DNA of 64,000 bases from Neisseria mucosa (GCA_003028315.1 CP028150.1:682001-746000); one strand, 5' to 3'. Positions 1-7,803 are shown, counted from the stretch's first letter. Notes: a model not told the origin generated them from the sequence alone. Numbers and translations are program-made.

Positions 1-94
1 TGGCAACGCCTTCCGTGTTTTCCAAAATACGGGTAACGCTTTTCACGCAGCCGCCGCAAGTCATGCCGCCGATATTGAGGGTAAGGGTTTCCAT
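1..94 (-). CDS. Heavy-metal-associated (HMA) domain protein, 5' part only
   Basis: The gene reads leftward from an ATG at 94-92 and leaves the window after 31 codons. The visible N-terminus contains GMTCGGC, the GMxCxxC metal-binding loop of HMA domains, in which two cysteines bind Cu(I) or a similar soft metal. An AGGAAA ribosome site precedes the ATG. It could be a free copper chaperone of the CopZ type or the N-terminal domain of a metal P-type ATPase; the immediate start of the domain favours a small chaperone. The missing remainder prevents a decision. Confidence 0.75.
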   Translation of the reverse strand, partial: METLTLNIGGMTCGGCVKSVTRILENTEGVA

Positions 95-526
95 AGGATT
101 TCCTTTCTGTAAACGAATCGAGCCTAAAAGCCAATAAAATGTGATGGATTAACAAAAATCAGGACAAGGCAGAGAAGTGCGCCATAGTTCAAGTTCAATC
201 AACTATAACCCCAAATGTAGGGGAAAAGTCAAGCAGGTCGTCTGAAAACCTGCCATCGTTTATCTGCATCATTCGAGCCATCATGCTACCTTTGATTTGT
301 CCCATTGTTCACAAAGAGTAAAATTGATATTGTTATTTATTACAAATGCTGTATTATGTTCGGGTAATTATAACAAATAAAATAATGATATCATAAATTT
401 CTAAATATCTCCTTTATCCGCCATTCAGGCGACCTCATTCCACAGATTTTAGACTTTTCAACACTTCAAGCCATTTTGTATGGCTTGTTCGTTAAATTTT
501 GCACGTTTTAAATTTGGAGAATTGAC
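95..526. other. Intergenic region upstream of the cas operon
   Basis: No gene is seen. The region holds one uptake sequence (AGGTCGTCTGAAA, 235-247) followed by an AT-rich stretch from about 300 that carries the probable cas promoter. A perfect 10-bp palindrome, ATGATATCAT, lies near 386 between that promoter and cas3 and could be a regulator site; this is only a suggestion. Confidence 0.5.
330..357 (+). promoter_or_regulatory. Candidate sigma70 promoter of the cas operon
   Basis: TTGTTA (330-335) and TATTAT (352-357) are separated by 16 bp in AT-rich DNA upstream of cas3. The transcript would have a leader of about 160 nt. The call rests on consensus matching only. Confidence 0.4.
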
Positions 527-3013
527 GTGAATTTTGACTATATTGCCCACGTCCGCAAATCGGACGGGCAGCCTCAATCTTTGCAAACGCATCTAATAGA
601 AACCGCCGAGATCGCCAAATTATTGGCAGCCAAGCTGGATTTGGATCAGGCGGGCGAGTTACTCGGACTCATGCACGATTTCGGTAAATACTCCCAAGAT
701 TTCCAAGAATATATCAAAAGCGTAACCGGCATTAATCCCGACGCAGATGATTATGTTTTGCCCAATGGAAAAAAAATTGACCATTCCACCGCCGGCGCGC
801 AATGGGTTTACCGCGAATTGAGAAAATTCGGTGCGGCGCAGGGAATCGGCGAATTGTTCGGGCAAATGCTGGGTTTGTGCATTGCTTCACATCACGGCGA
901 AGGCTTGATTGACTGTTTGGACGATGAGGGCAACGCTGTTTGGAAAAAGCGGTTTGAAAAGGATGATGAATTAACACACTTGGCAGAATGCGAGCAAAAT
1001 GCCGATGAAGCCGTTCAACAGAAAGCACGTGAATTGGTAGGAGAAAACCTGATTCGCAGCCTGCTCAAAGCAGTGAAACCGATTCTTTCCGACCCAGCAA
1101 GCAACGACAAAATCAAAGAGTTTTACCTCGGCTGCCTGACCCGTTTCCTGTTTAGCTGCCTGATTGATGCCGACCGTATCAACAGCTCGGATTTTGAGCG
1201 GGAAGCGCAGAAAGAAGTCCGCCGTTTGACCGAAAAACCAGATTGGCAATCGGCAATCGATAAATTGGAAGCCAAATTAGCGGGTTTTGAAAATCGTCCT
1301 GTCGAAGAAATCAAACCTATTGACGAAATCCGCCGCAAAATTTCAGACGACTGCTTAAAAAGAGCGGCCGATTCTCAAGGTATTTATACACTGACTGTAC
1401 CGACCGGCGGTGGTAAAACATTAGCCAGCCTGCGCTATGCCCTCCATCATGCGCAAAAGCATCATCTCGACCGCATCATCTACATCATTCCCTACACTTC
1501 TATCATCGACCAAAATGCCCAAGCCGTGCGCGAAATTCTCGGCGAAGATTGGGTGCTCGAACACCATTCTAATTTAGAACCTGAAAAACAAAGCTGGCAG
1601 GACAAACTGCTGTCCGAAAACTGGGATAAGCCTATTGTCTTTACCACCATGGTGCAGTTTTTGGACGCATGGTTTGGCGGCGGTACGCGCGGCGCACGCC
1701 ATATCCACCCGATGACCAATGCGGTGCTGATTTTTGACGAAATTCAAACCCTGCTTGTGAAATGCGTGCATTTGTTTTGCAACGTTTTGAACTGGCTGAC
1801 GACGTTCGGCAAAAGCACGGCGGTTTTGTGTACAGCGACGCAGCCTTTACTCGGCGAATCGGGCTTGCAGAATTTTCCCGAAGGGAAAAGGGAAAGCATT
1901 GCCGCGCGCGGTTTGTTAAAGCAGCCTGCACATGCCGAAATCATGGGAACTGATGAGCAAAGAGAAGAGCTTTATCAAAAGTTATCGCGCGTGGAAATCC
2001 GATTCAACGAAAAAGCAGGCGGCTGGAATGTGAAAGAAGCGGGCACGTTTTTGCTGAAACAGTTTCAGACGACCCCAAGCTGCCTGTTTATTGTCAATAC
2101 CAAAAAATGGGCGCAGGAGCTTTATCAGTATTGCAAGGGGCAGAACGTGCCGCCCGAGACCTTGTTTCATTTAAGCACCAACCAATGCGCGGCTCACCGA
2201 AAAGCGATTTTTGACACCATCAAAGGTCGTCTGAAAAACAAAGAGCCTGTTATCTGCATCAGCACCCAGTTGATTGAAGCCGGTGTGGATATTTCCATGG
2301 CTTGCGTGATTCGCGCCTTGGGTGGGCTGGACAGCATTGCCCAAGCAGCGGGGCGTTGCAACCGGCATGGAGAGAAGGAAGGCAAGGGGCAGGTTTGGGT
2401 GTTGAATTTACAGGAACAGGATTTTACCCGGATATTGCCCGATATTCAGGCAGGCAAAAACCATGCCGAACGTGTGTTTCGCGATTTTGCCGGACAGGAT
2501 ATTTTGCAGCCAGAAGCGATAAAGCGTTATTTTGAATACTATTTTTACCAGCGCAGCGATGAAATGTCGTATTCCGTCAAAAGCAGCGCAACGGGTTCAC
2601 TGCTGGATTGGCTGAGCGATAATAAAAACAATCCTGGCGGTAATATAAATATAAATAACCGCAGAACTGGAAAAATCCAACTGCTGATGCAATCCTTCAA
2701 AAGCGCAGGGCGCGCTTTCCAAGCCATAGACGCGCCGACACGCGCCTTGATTGTGCCGTATGGCGAAGGTACGGAACTCATTGCCAAACTCTGCGGCGAA
2801 TGGAATCCCCAAGAAATGCACCGCACTTTGCAAAAAGCCCAGCGTTACAGCGTGAACGTCTTCCCCAACGTTTGGGATAAATTGCAAAAAGAAAATGCCT
2901 TACACGAAACCATTGAAGGTTCTGGCATTTATTATTTGGATGAACGCTATTACAACAATGAATTCGGCCTGTCTTTAGACGAAACAAGCGAAATGACTTT
3001 TTACGACTTATAG
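527..3013 (+). CDS. cas3: Type I-C CRISPR-associated helicase-nuclease Cas3
   Basis: Cas3 is the effector nuclease that Cascade recruits to unwind and degrade target DNA. This 828-residue protein has the fused HD-helicase layout usual for type I-C. The HD nuclease part is N-terminal (H22, HD at 50-51, a further His near 86, SHHGEG near 120). An SF2 helicase follows, with Walker A TVPTGGGKT near 289-297, DEIQ near 403, and motif VI QAAGRCNRHG near 605-615. Translation starts at GTG 527, with GGAG about 9 bases upstream. It is the first gene of an operon and ends 7 bases before cas5c. Two uptake sequences of different dialects lie inside (about 1918 and 2226). All key motifs are present, so the enzyme should be active. 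Confidence 0.97.
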   Translation: MNFDYIAHVRKSDGQPQSLQTHLIETAEIAKLLAAKLDLDQAGELLGLMHDFGKYSQDFQEYIKSVTGINPDADDYVLPNGKKIDHSTAGAQWVYRELRKFGAAQGIGELFGQMLGLCIASHHGEGLIDCLDDEGNAVWKKRFEKDDELTHLAECEQNADEAVQQKARELVGENLIRSLLKAVKPILSDPASNDKIKEFYLGCLTRFLFSCLIDADRINSSDFEREAQKEVRRLTEKPDWQSAIDKLEAKLAGFENRPVEEIKPIDEIRRKISDDCLKRAADSQGIYTLTVPTGGGKTLASLRYALHHAQKHHLDRIIYIIPYTSIIDQNAQAVREILGEDWVLEHHSNLEPEKQSWQDKLLSENWDKPIVFTTMVQFLDAWFGGGTRGARHIHPMTNAVLIFDEIQTLLVKCVHLFCNVLNWLTTFGKSTAVLCTATQPLLGESGLQNFPEGKRESIAARGLLKQPAHAEIMGTDEQREELYQKLSRVEIRFNEKAGGWNVKEAGTFLLKQFQTTPSCLFIVNTKKWAQELYQYCKGQNVPPETLFHLSTNQCAAHRKAIFDTIKGRLKNKEPVICISTQLIEAGVDISMACVIRALGGLDSIAQAAGRCNRHGEKEGKGQVWVLNLQEQDFTRILPDIQAGKNHAERVFRDFAGQDILQPEAIKRYFEYYFYQRSDEMSYSVKSSATGSLLDWLSDNKNNPGGNININNRRTGKIQLLMQSFKSAGRAFQAIDAPTRALIVPYGEGTELIAKLCGEWNPQEMHRTLQKAQRYSVNVFPNVWDKLQKENALHETIEGSGIYYLDERYYNNEFGLSLDETSEMTFYDL

Positions 3014-3020
3014 GAGCAAT

Positions 3021-3743
3021 ATGGACAGCAAAATCAGTTTCCGCGTATGGGGGCGGCAAGCCTTGTTTACCGACCCCGTTACCAAAATTGGTGGCGAAAA
3101 ATTCAGCTACCAAGTGCCGACATACGAAGCCATTAAAGGCATTGTCAAAAGCATTTACTGGAAACCCACCTTGATTTGGCATATCGACCGCATTCGTGTA
3201 ATGAAACCCATCCGCACCCAAAGCAAATCCACTAAGCCGCTGGATTGGAACGGCGGCAACACCTTAGCGATTTACACCTTTTTGCAGGACGTGGAATACC
3301 AAGTGGAAGCTCATTTTGAATGGAACGAGCATTGGGAAGAATTGGCAGGCGACCGCAATTTCGGCAAACATATCGCCATTGCCAGAAGAATGTTGGAACG
3401 CGGCGGACGGCAGGATATTTTTCTCGGTACGCGCGATTGCCAAGGCTATGTCGAGCCGTGCACTTTCGGAGAAGGCGAAGGGTTTTACGATGAAATCGAC
3501 AACTTAGATTTCGGCCTGATGTTCCACAGCTTCGGCTATCCCGAAGAAACAGGAAAGCCCGAATTGGTCAGCCGTTTTTGGATGGCAAATATGCAAAACG
3601 GCGTGATTGAATTCCCCAGTGTAAACGAAAGTGCAGGCTGCCTGAAAACCCGATTTATCCGCAAAATGCAGCCTGAAAAACCGTTCAAGCGCGGCGAAAA
3701 CGTCAAGCCTGTGGAAGATGAAGCCAAGGAGCTAGGATTATGA
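3021..3743 (+). CDS. cas5c: Cas5c (Cas5d), crRNA-processing endonuclease of type I-C
   Basis: In type I-C, which lacks Cas6, Cas5c cleaves the pre-crRNA at the base of each repeat hairpin and then stays in Cascade on the 5' handle. The 240-residue protein has Y46, K116 and H117 at the same numbers as the catalytic triad described for Bacillus halodurans Cas5d (SIYWKP and NFGKHIAI contexts), so processing activity is expected. It starts at ATG 3021, after AGGAG. Its last bases overlap the cas8c start by 4 nt (ATGA), indicating translational coupling. A Simonsiella-type uptake sequence (AGGCTGCCTGAAA) lies near its 3' end. Confidence 0.96.
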   Translation: MDSKISFRVWGRQALFTDPVTKIGGEKFSYQVPTYEAIKGIVKSIYWKPTLIWHIDRIRVMKPIRTQSKSTKPLDWNGGNTLAIYTFLQDVEYQVEAHFEWNEHWEELAGDRNFGKHIAIARRMLERGGRQDIFLGTRDCQGYVEPCTFGEGEGFYDEIDNLDFGLMFHSFGYPEETGKPELVSRFWMANMQNGVIEFPSVNESAGCLKTRFIRKMQPEKPFKRGENVKPVEDEAKELGL

Positions 3744-5782
3744 GCTGGATGCAGAAACTTTATCGGACGTATGAAAGCATTTTGGAACAGTGGGTTACCG
3801 ATGATGCCGATCCGCTGACGCCGGTCGGGCATACCATCCAAAACGCGCATATCGTTATCGTGATTGACGGTCAGGGCAATTTTCAGACGGCACGCGTGAT
3901 GCCGCCGAAAACGGCGATTTTGCTGCCTGCCACCGAGTCGTCTGAAAACCGCACCAGCGGCGAAGCCCCGCATCCGCTTGCTGACAAAATCCAATATGTC
4001 GCCAAAGATTACGCCGATTACGGTGGCGAAAAGAAAGCCTATTTTGAAGGCTACCTGAAACAACTCAAAGCATGGTGCGAATCGCCTTTTGCCCATCCTA
4101 AAGTGCAGGCTGTGTTGCACTATGTTGCCAAAGGACGGGTGGTTGCTGATTTGGTGGAAGCAGGCATATTTCCGCTTGATTCGGACGGCAAAGTGTTGAA
4201 CAAATGGGAAACAGAAGGCGATGCGCCGCCGATTTTCTCCGTGCTGCCTAAAACCAAGGGCGAAATCGAATTCAGCTCGGCATTGGTGTGCTGGCAGGTG
4301 GAAATTGCAGGCGACGTACACAGCCAAACATGGACGGACAAAACTATACAGCGATCTTGGGCGGATTACGCCGCTTCGGAAAAAGCCGAAAAAGGTTTTT
4401 GCTTGGTGCAGGGCGAAGAAACTGTCATTTCCACCATGCATCCCGCCAAGCTGCGCCACACGGGCGATAAAGCCAAACTGATTTCTTCCAACGATACGGC
4501 GGGTTACACCTTTCGCGGGCGTTTTGCCACCGCCGAAGAAGCCGCCAGCGTATCGGCAGACGTATCCGCCAAGGCACACAGCGCGCTGCGTTGGCTGATT
4601 TCCCGCCAAGGCATCCGAAACGGCGACCAAGTTACCGTCGCCTGGGCAATCAGCGGCAAACCTATTCCGTCGCCGATGAAAGACATTTCCAGCGAAATTG
4701 ATTGGGATAATCTGGACATCAGTGCGGTTGAAAATCCTGATGAATTTTCATCGCAAACATCGTCTGAACAGCCGTCCCCCAATTGGTCAGTAAATATCGG
4801 GCGTGCTGCTGCACAAATTATCAAAAAGAAACTGCATGGCTATCAGGCAGAATTGAAAGCCCACGAACAAATCTCCCTGATTATGCTCGATTCCGCCACG
4901 CCGGGGCGCATGGCATTAACTTATTACCAAGAATTTCTGCCTGCCGATTATTTCGCTAATTTGGATGCATGGATTGACGATTTTTCTTGGTATCAGCGTT
5001 ACAGCATTGAAGTTCCAAACGGCAAGAAAACCGACAAGCGCACCCAATGGCGCTTCGTCCCGCCTTCGCCTTACAGCATTGCCGAAGCCGTGTACGGCAA
5101 ATCCCTGTCCGACACGCTCAAAAAACAACTTTATGCCCGCCTTCTGCCCGTCATCGCAGGCGGAACATCCGTGCCGATTCCTGAAGATTTGGTGCGTCAA
5201 AGTTTTCAGGCAGCCTGCAATCCTAATGGCTGCGAAAACTGGGAATGGCAAAGAAACATCGGCGTCGCCTGCGCCCTATACAAAGGCTGGCGCGCTCGTC
5301 ATCACGATTTATCACAACGGAGAACTTACCCTATGAGCTTGGATACCCAAAACCGCTCGCGCGATTATATATTTGGTAGATTACTAGCAGTTGCCGAACA
5401 TTTAGAACGCACCGCGTTGAGAATAGCTAACGAAACCCGTGCAACCAATGCGGAAAACTATATGCAGCGTTTTGTTATGCGTCCGTTTCATACCTGGGAG
5501 CAGCTTGAAACCAATCTGAAACCGTATAAAGACCGATTGCGTAAAGACTACCCAGTTAGGATTTCGGAAAAATTTGTTTTAACCAGCCCGATAGGCTTTT
5601 TGAACAATCGAGAAAATGAAATTAATCAGCTTATATGCGTGCTGGATGATTTGAAACAGGAAGGATGCGATTTAGACAAACCTTTGGAACCGGAATTCCT
5701 GTTGGGATACCACAGCCAAAAAATGGCGTATCGCAACAAATCCAACCAACCCGATCAAGAAGTAACCGAAACCCACGAATAA
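3740..5782 (+). CDS. cas8c: Cas8c, large subunit of type I-C Cascade
   Basis: Cas8c recognises the PAM and helps open target DNA in the type I-C Cascade. This 680-residue protein is of normal length for Csd1/Cas8c, begins inside the cas5c stop codon, and is followed 21 bases later by cas7c. The C-terminal part from residue 532 is the small-subunit domain, which also appears to be translated separately (see the cas11c entry). The gene contains an Eikenella-type uptake sequence (AGGCTACCTGAA, about 4047) as well as GTCGTCTGAAA forms. The family is assigned from its place in the operon and from overall resemblance; single catalytic residues are not expected in this subunit. Confidence 0.95.
   Translation: MSWMQKLYRTYESILEQWVTDDADPLTPVGHTIQNAHIVIVIDGQGNFQTARVMPPKTAILLPATESSENRTSGEAPHPLADKIQYVAKDYADYGGEKKAYFEGYLKQLKAWCESPFAHPKVQAVLHYVAKGRVVADLVEAGIFPLDSDGKVLNKWETEGDAPPIFSVLPKTKGEIEFSSALVCWQVEIAGDVHSQTWTDKTIQRSWADYAASEKAEKGFCLVQGEETVISTMHPAKLRHTGDKAKLISSNDTAGYTFRGRFATAEEAASVSADVSAKAHSALRWLISRQGIRNGDQVTVAWAISGKPIPSPMKDISSEIDWDNLDISAVENPDEFSSQTSSEQPSPNWSVNIGRAAAQIIKKKLHGYQAELKAHEQISLIMLDSATPGRMALTYYQEFLPADYFANLDAWIDDFSWYQRYSIEVPNGKKTDKRTQWRFVPPSPYSIAEAVYGKSLSDTLKKQLYARLLPVIAGGTSVPIPEDLVRQSFQAACNPNGCENWEWQRNIGVACALYKGWRARHHDLSQRRTYPMSLDTQNRSRDYIFGRLLAVAEHLERTALRIANETRATNAENYMQRFVMRPFHTWEQLETNLKPYKDRLRKDYPVRISEKFVLTSPIGFLNNRENEINQLICVLDDLKQEGCDLDKPLEPEFLLGYHSQKMAYRNKSNQPDQEVTETHE
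5333..5782 (+). CDS. cas11c: Cas11c small subunit, internal translation product of cas8c
   Basis: Type I-C systems have no separate cas11 gene; the small subunit is known to be made from an internal start within cas8c. Here an in-frame ATG at 5333 (MSLDTQNRSRDY) lies about 8 bases after CGGAGAA, a good ribosome site in mid-gene, and gives a 149-residue, mostly helical product. This is the size and place expected for Cas11c. The start is inferred from the ribosome site and family knowledge. A ribosome-profiling peak or N-terminal peptide at this Met would confirm it. Confidence 0.8.
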   Translation: MSLDTQNRSRDYIFGRLLAVAEHLERTALRIANETRATNAENYMQRFVMRPFHTWEQLETNLKPYKDRLRKDYPVRISEKFVLTSPIGFLNNRENEINQLICVLDDLKQEGCDLDKPLEPEFLLGYHSQKMAYRNKSNQPDQEVTETHE

Positions 5783-5803
5783 CCCATTTAAAGGAAAACT
5801 AAA

Positions 5804-6643
5804 ATGAGCTTAACCAAAAAAATCGACTTCGCCTTAATCCTGAAGGTAACCAACGCAAACCCTAACGGCGACCCCTTAAACGGCAACCGCCCGCGTGCCG
5901 ATTTCCAAGGTTTCGGCGAAATGACCGATGTGTGCCTGAAACGCAAAATCCGCGATCGCCTGCAAGACAGCGGCGAGAGCATCTTCGTACAATCGGACGA
6001 AAAGAAAACCGACGGCATGACCAGCCTGGCCAACCGTGCCAAAGATAAAGATGTCGGCTTGGGCGCGGATGCTTTTAATGCCAAAAAAGCCAACAAAGAC
6101 GACACCGCCAAAAAAGCCTGCGACAAATGGCTGGATGTGCGCAGTTTCGGACAAGTTTTCGCATTCAGCGGCGACGGTAGCAGCGGCATATCCATCGCCG
6201 TGCGCGGCCCCGTTACTATTCAATCCGCATTCAGCGTTGAGCCGATTAACATCACCAGCACACAGATCACCAAAAGCGTTAGCGGCGAAGGCGATGGCTC
6301 GAAAAAAAGCTCCGACACCATGGGCATGAAACACCGCGTCGATCAGGGCGTGTACGTTGCCTTTGGCGCAATGTCGCCGCAGCTTGCCGAGCGCACCGGC
6401 TTTTCAGACGACGATGCCGAAAAAATCAAAGCCGTACTCACCAAACTCTTTGAGGGTGACGCATCTTCTGCCCGCCCCGAAGGCAGTATGCAGGTGCTGA
6501 AACTCATCTGGTGGGAACACAACAGCAAAGCAGGGCAATATTCTTCCGCCAAAGTGCATGGCAGCCTGAAAGTGAATGCCGATGGCGGCTATGAACTGGA
6601 AAAACTTGATGGTTTAACTCCGCAGGAAATCGACGGCTTCTAA
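5804..6643 (+). CDS. cas7c: Cas7c (Csd2), crRNA backbone subunit of type I-C Cascade
   Basis: Cas7c polymerises along the crRNA spacer to form the Cascade backbone. This 279-residue protein carries the N-terminal RAMP-type signature TNANPNGDPLNGNRPR followed by the DVCLKRKIRD region typical of Csd2. An AAGGAAAAC ribosome site precedes ATG 5804. It lies 21 bases after cas8c and 56 bases before the preferred cas4 start, in one transcription unit. Its length is normal for the family and no defect is visible. Confidence 0.96.
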   Translation: MSLTKKIDFALILKVTNANPNGDPLNGNRPRADFQGFGEMTDVCLKRKIRDRLQDSGESIFVQSDEKKTDGMTSLANRAKDKDVGLGADAFNAKKANKDDTAKKACDKWLDVRSFGQVFAFSGDGSSGISIAVRGPVTIQSAFSVEPINITSTQITKSVSGEGDGSKKSSDTMGMKHRVDQGVYVAFGAMSPQLAERTGFSDDDAEKIKAVLTKLFEGDASSARPEGSMQVLKLIWWEHNSKAGQYSSAKVHGSLKVNADGGYELEKLDGLTPQEIDGF

Positions 6644-6660
6644 AAACATTCAAAAAAATG

Positions 6661-6670
6661 ACCGCACTTT
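6661..6670 (-). other. Haemophilus-type DNA uptake sequence between cas7c and cas4
   Basis: On the minus strand this reads AAAGTGCGGT, then C, ATTTTTT, six bases, and a second T-rich run. It therefore matches the extended Pasteurellaceae uptake sequence (core plus two AT tracts), not just the 9-base core. It is foreign to a Neisseria chromosome. Confidence 0.8.
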
Positions 6671-6699
6671 CAACTGAGAGCCAAGGGGAAAATCAGGAC

Positions 6700-7308
6700 A
6701 TGCGCCTGATTCCCCTTTCCGCCCTGCAACACTACGCCTTTTGCCCGCGTCAATGCGCGTTGATACATAACGAGCAGGCGTGGGCGGAGAACTATTTGAC
6801 CGCGCAGGGCAAGGCGCTGCACGAGCGGGTGGATTCGGGCGAGCCGGAAATGCGCAAGGGCGTGCGCTTTGAGCGGACGGTGCATGTGTCGGCGGAGAAA
6901 CTGGGTATCAGCGGCGTGTTGGATTTGGTGGAAGTGGACACGAAAACAGGCAGCCTGAAACCCGTGGAATATAAACGCGGTAAGCCCAAACCCGACCCAA
7001 TGGACGAAATCCAACTTTGCGCCCAAGGTTTGTGCTTGGAAGAAATGACCGGGCAAACCGTCTCTGAGGGTGCGCTATGGTATATGCAAACCCGCCACCG
7101 CGTCCCCGTTGTGTTTTCAGACGACCTGCGCGCCCAAACACTCGCCACCATCGCCGCCGTGCGCGACCTTCTAAACAGCGGCCAAACCCCGCTGCCCGCC
7201 TACGGCAAACACTGCAAAGCCTGCTCGCTGGTGGAGATTTGCCAGCCGGAGTTGTTGGGGAAACGAGATCGGAGTGTGGGGTATATAAATAGATTATTTT
7301 CACAATAA
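6700..7308 (+). CDS. cas4: Cas4, RecB-like Fe-S nuclease for spacer acquisition
   Basis: Cas4 trims prespacers and selects those with a correct PAM before Cas1-Cas2 integrates them. The preferred start is ATG 6700 (MRLIPLSALQHY, 202 residues), after AGGGGAA/CAGGA. An upstream in-frame ATG at 6658 abuts the uptake sequence and lacks a ribosome site. Motifs run in family order: FCPRQC with the first cluster cysteine, GVLDLVEV with the metal-binding Asp, PVEYKRGK, DEIQLCAQG (QxxxY-like region), and C-terminal CKACSLVEIC, which completes the four-cysteine Fe-S site. A Kingella-type uptake sequence (AGGCAGCCTGAAA) lies inside near 6949. It ends only 12 bases before the promoter of the small ORF in the cas4-cas1 gap. 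Confidence 0.94.
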   Translation: MRLIPLSALQHYAFCPRQCALIHNEQAWAENYLTAQGKALHERVDSGEPEMRKGVRFERTVHVSAEKLGISGVLDLVEVDTKTGSLKPVEYKRGKPKPDPMDEIQLCAQGLCLEEMTGQTVSEGALWYMQTRHRVPVVFSDDLRAQTLATIAAVRDLLNSGQTPLPAYGKHCKACSLVEICQPELLGKRDRSVGYINRLFSQ

Positions 7309-7320
7309 ACATTCAAGGAA
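7286..7320 (-). promoter_or_regulatory. Candidate Cascade target (PAM plus partial protospacer) of the CreA-like RNA
   Basis: On the minus strand, TTC (7320-7318), the type I-C PAM, is followed from 7317 by CTTGAATGTTTATTGT. The spacer-like stretch at 7642 begins CTTGATTGTTTTTTGT. They agree at 14 of 16 positions, with mismatches at 6 and 12. These are the every-sixth positions that Cascade flips out and does not read. Beyond position 16 the match is poor. The site ends directly at the -35 box (7321-7326), so bound Cascade would block RNA polymerase without a full-length match that would trigger Cas3. The alignment is seen directly; repression is inferred. Confidence 0.8.
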
Positions 7321-7349
7321 TTGACTTTCTGTTTGAAGTGGTCTATCAT
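7321..7349 (+). promoter_or_regulatory. Sigma70 promoter of the CreT-like small ORF
   Basis: TTGACT (7321-7326), a 17-bp spacer and TATCAT (7344-7349) form a near-consensus promoter, each box one base off consensus. The predicted start is near 7356, giving a short leader before ATG 7382. It lies just after the cas4 stop and reads in the same direction as the cas genes. Confidence 0.75.
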
Positions 7350-7381
7350 GGATTCCATGACATCTTGTTATGGGAGAAAAA

Positions 7382-7546
7382 ATGGGCAGTCGGAACGATA
7401 AAGGCTGGAAAATTCATTTTGAAAAAAGAGCTGATGATGAATTTTTATTCCATGTTAAGGGAATTAGAAAAATTGTTAGTATACTAATATTAACTGTATT
7501 TACGATTATCCATTTGATAGATGGATATTTCCGTTTCCATTCGTGA
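7382..7546 (+). CDS. 54-residue membrane-peptide ORF, candidate CreT toxin
   Basis: ATG 7382 is preceded by GGGAG at 5 bases spacing, and the frame runs 54 codons to TGA 7544. The peptide has a charged N-terminal half (MGSRNDKGWKIHFEKR) and a hydrophobic helix near residues 32-48 (IVSILILTVFTIIHLI), then a short basic tail. This is the look of small hydrophobic toxins of type I toxin-antitoxin systems. It has its own strong promoter inside a cas operon, is AT-rich unlike its cas neighbours, and uses rare codons (AGA twice, ATA, CTA). No homologue is recognised. In described CreTA modules the toxin can be a small RNA or a mini-protein; here a mini-protein is favoured because of the good ribosome site. 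Toxicity is inferred from layout, not shown. Confidence 0.6.
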   Translation: MGSRNDKGWKIHFEKRADDEFLFHVKGIRKIVSILILTVFTIIHLIDGYFRFHS

Positions 7547-7601
7547 ATATATTCATTTGTTTGTCTTTTGTCTTTAAAGGAGGTGTGTAAGAAGATCACT
7601 C

Positions 7602-7698
7602 TATAATTCCAGGTGCTTTATAGATGCCTGTGTGTTGAAACCTTGATTGTTTTTTGTTTAATTTGATTGAGTAGTACCGCCTTTTTTATGGCGGTACT
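7602..7698 (+). ncRNA. CreA-like crRNA-type antitoxin RNA (pseudo-repeat, spacer-like, repeat-like hairpin)
   Basis: TATAAT (7602-7607) has no clear -35 and lies just before a single degenerate CRISPR repeat at 7609-7641. That repeat's last 14 bases (CTGTGTGTTGAAAC) are identical to the array repeat. Its hairpin is kept by paired changes (CAGGTG with TGCCTG including two G-T pairs), so Cas5c could cut it and leave the normal 11-nt handle. A spacer-like stretch starts at 7642. The 3' side is a 9-bp stem, AGTACCGCC/GGCGGTACT (7673-7698), which shares CCGCC...GGCGG with the array hairpin and may also terminate transcription. The order pseudo-repeat, spacer, pseudo-repeat is that of CreA antitoxin RNAs. 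Not known are the true 5' end and whether it is expressed. Confidence 0.75.
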
Positions 7699-7803
7699 TA
7701 TTTAATTGATTTATCTGATATGCGTAGATACAAGATCTGATACTTGTGTCCAAAGATTTGTTGAGATTGATGTAATTTGAAATGATTGCTGTGGACTGGC
7801 AAT

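Noticed and set aside
3536..4630. 364-codon minus-strand frame across cas5c and cas8c
   Set aside because: It is an antisense shadow of two certain cas genes.
6658..6699. N-terminal extension of Cas4 from ATG 6658
   Set aside because: There is no ribosome site, the ATG adjoins a Haemophilus uptake signal, and a good start with a ribosome site exists at 6700.
7357..7401. 14-codon frame overlapping the start of the small membrane ORF
   Set aside because: It has no separate ribosome site and lies almost at the predicted transcription start.
7673..7698. Hairpin after the small ORF as a plain terminator only
   Set aside because: It may terminate, but its CCGCC/GGCGG stem matches the CRISPR repeat stem and it stands at spacer distance from a pseudo-repeat, so a CreA-type role explains more.
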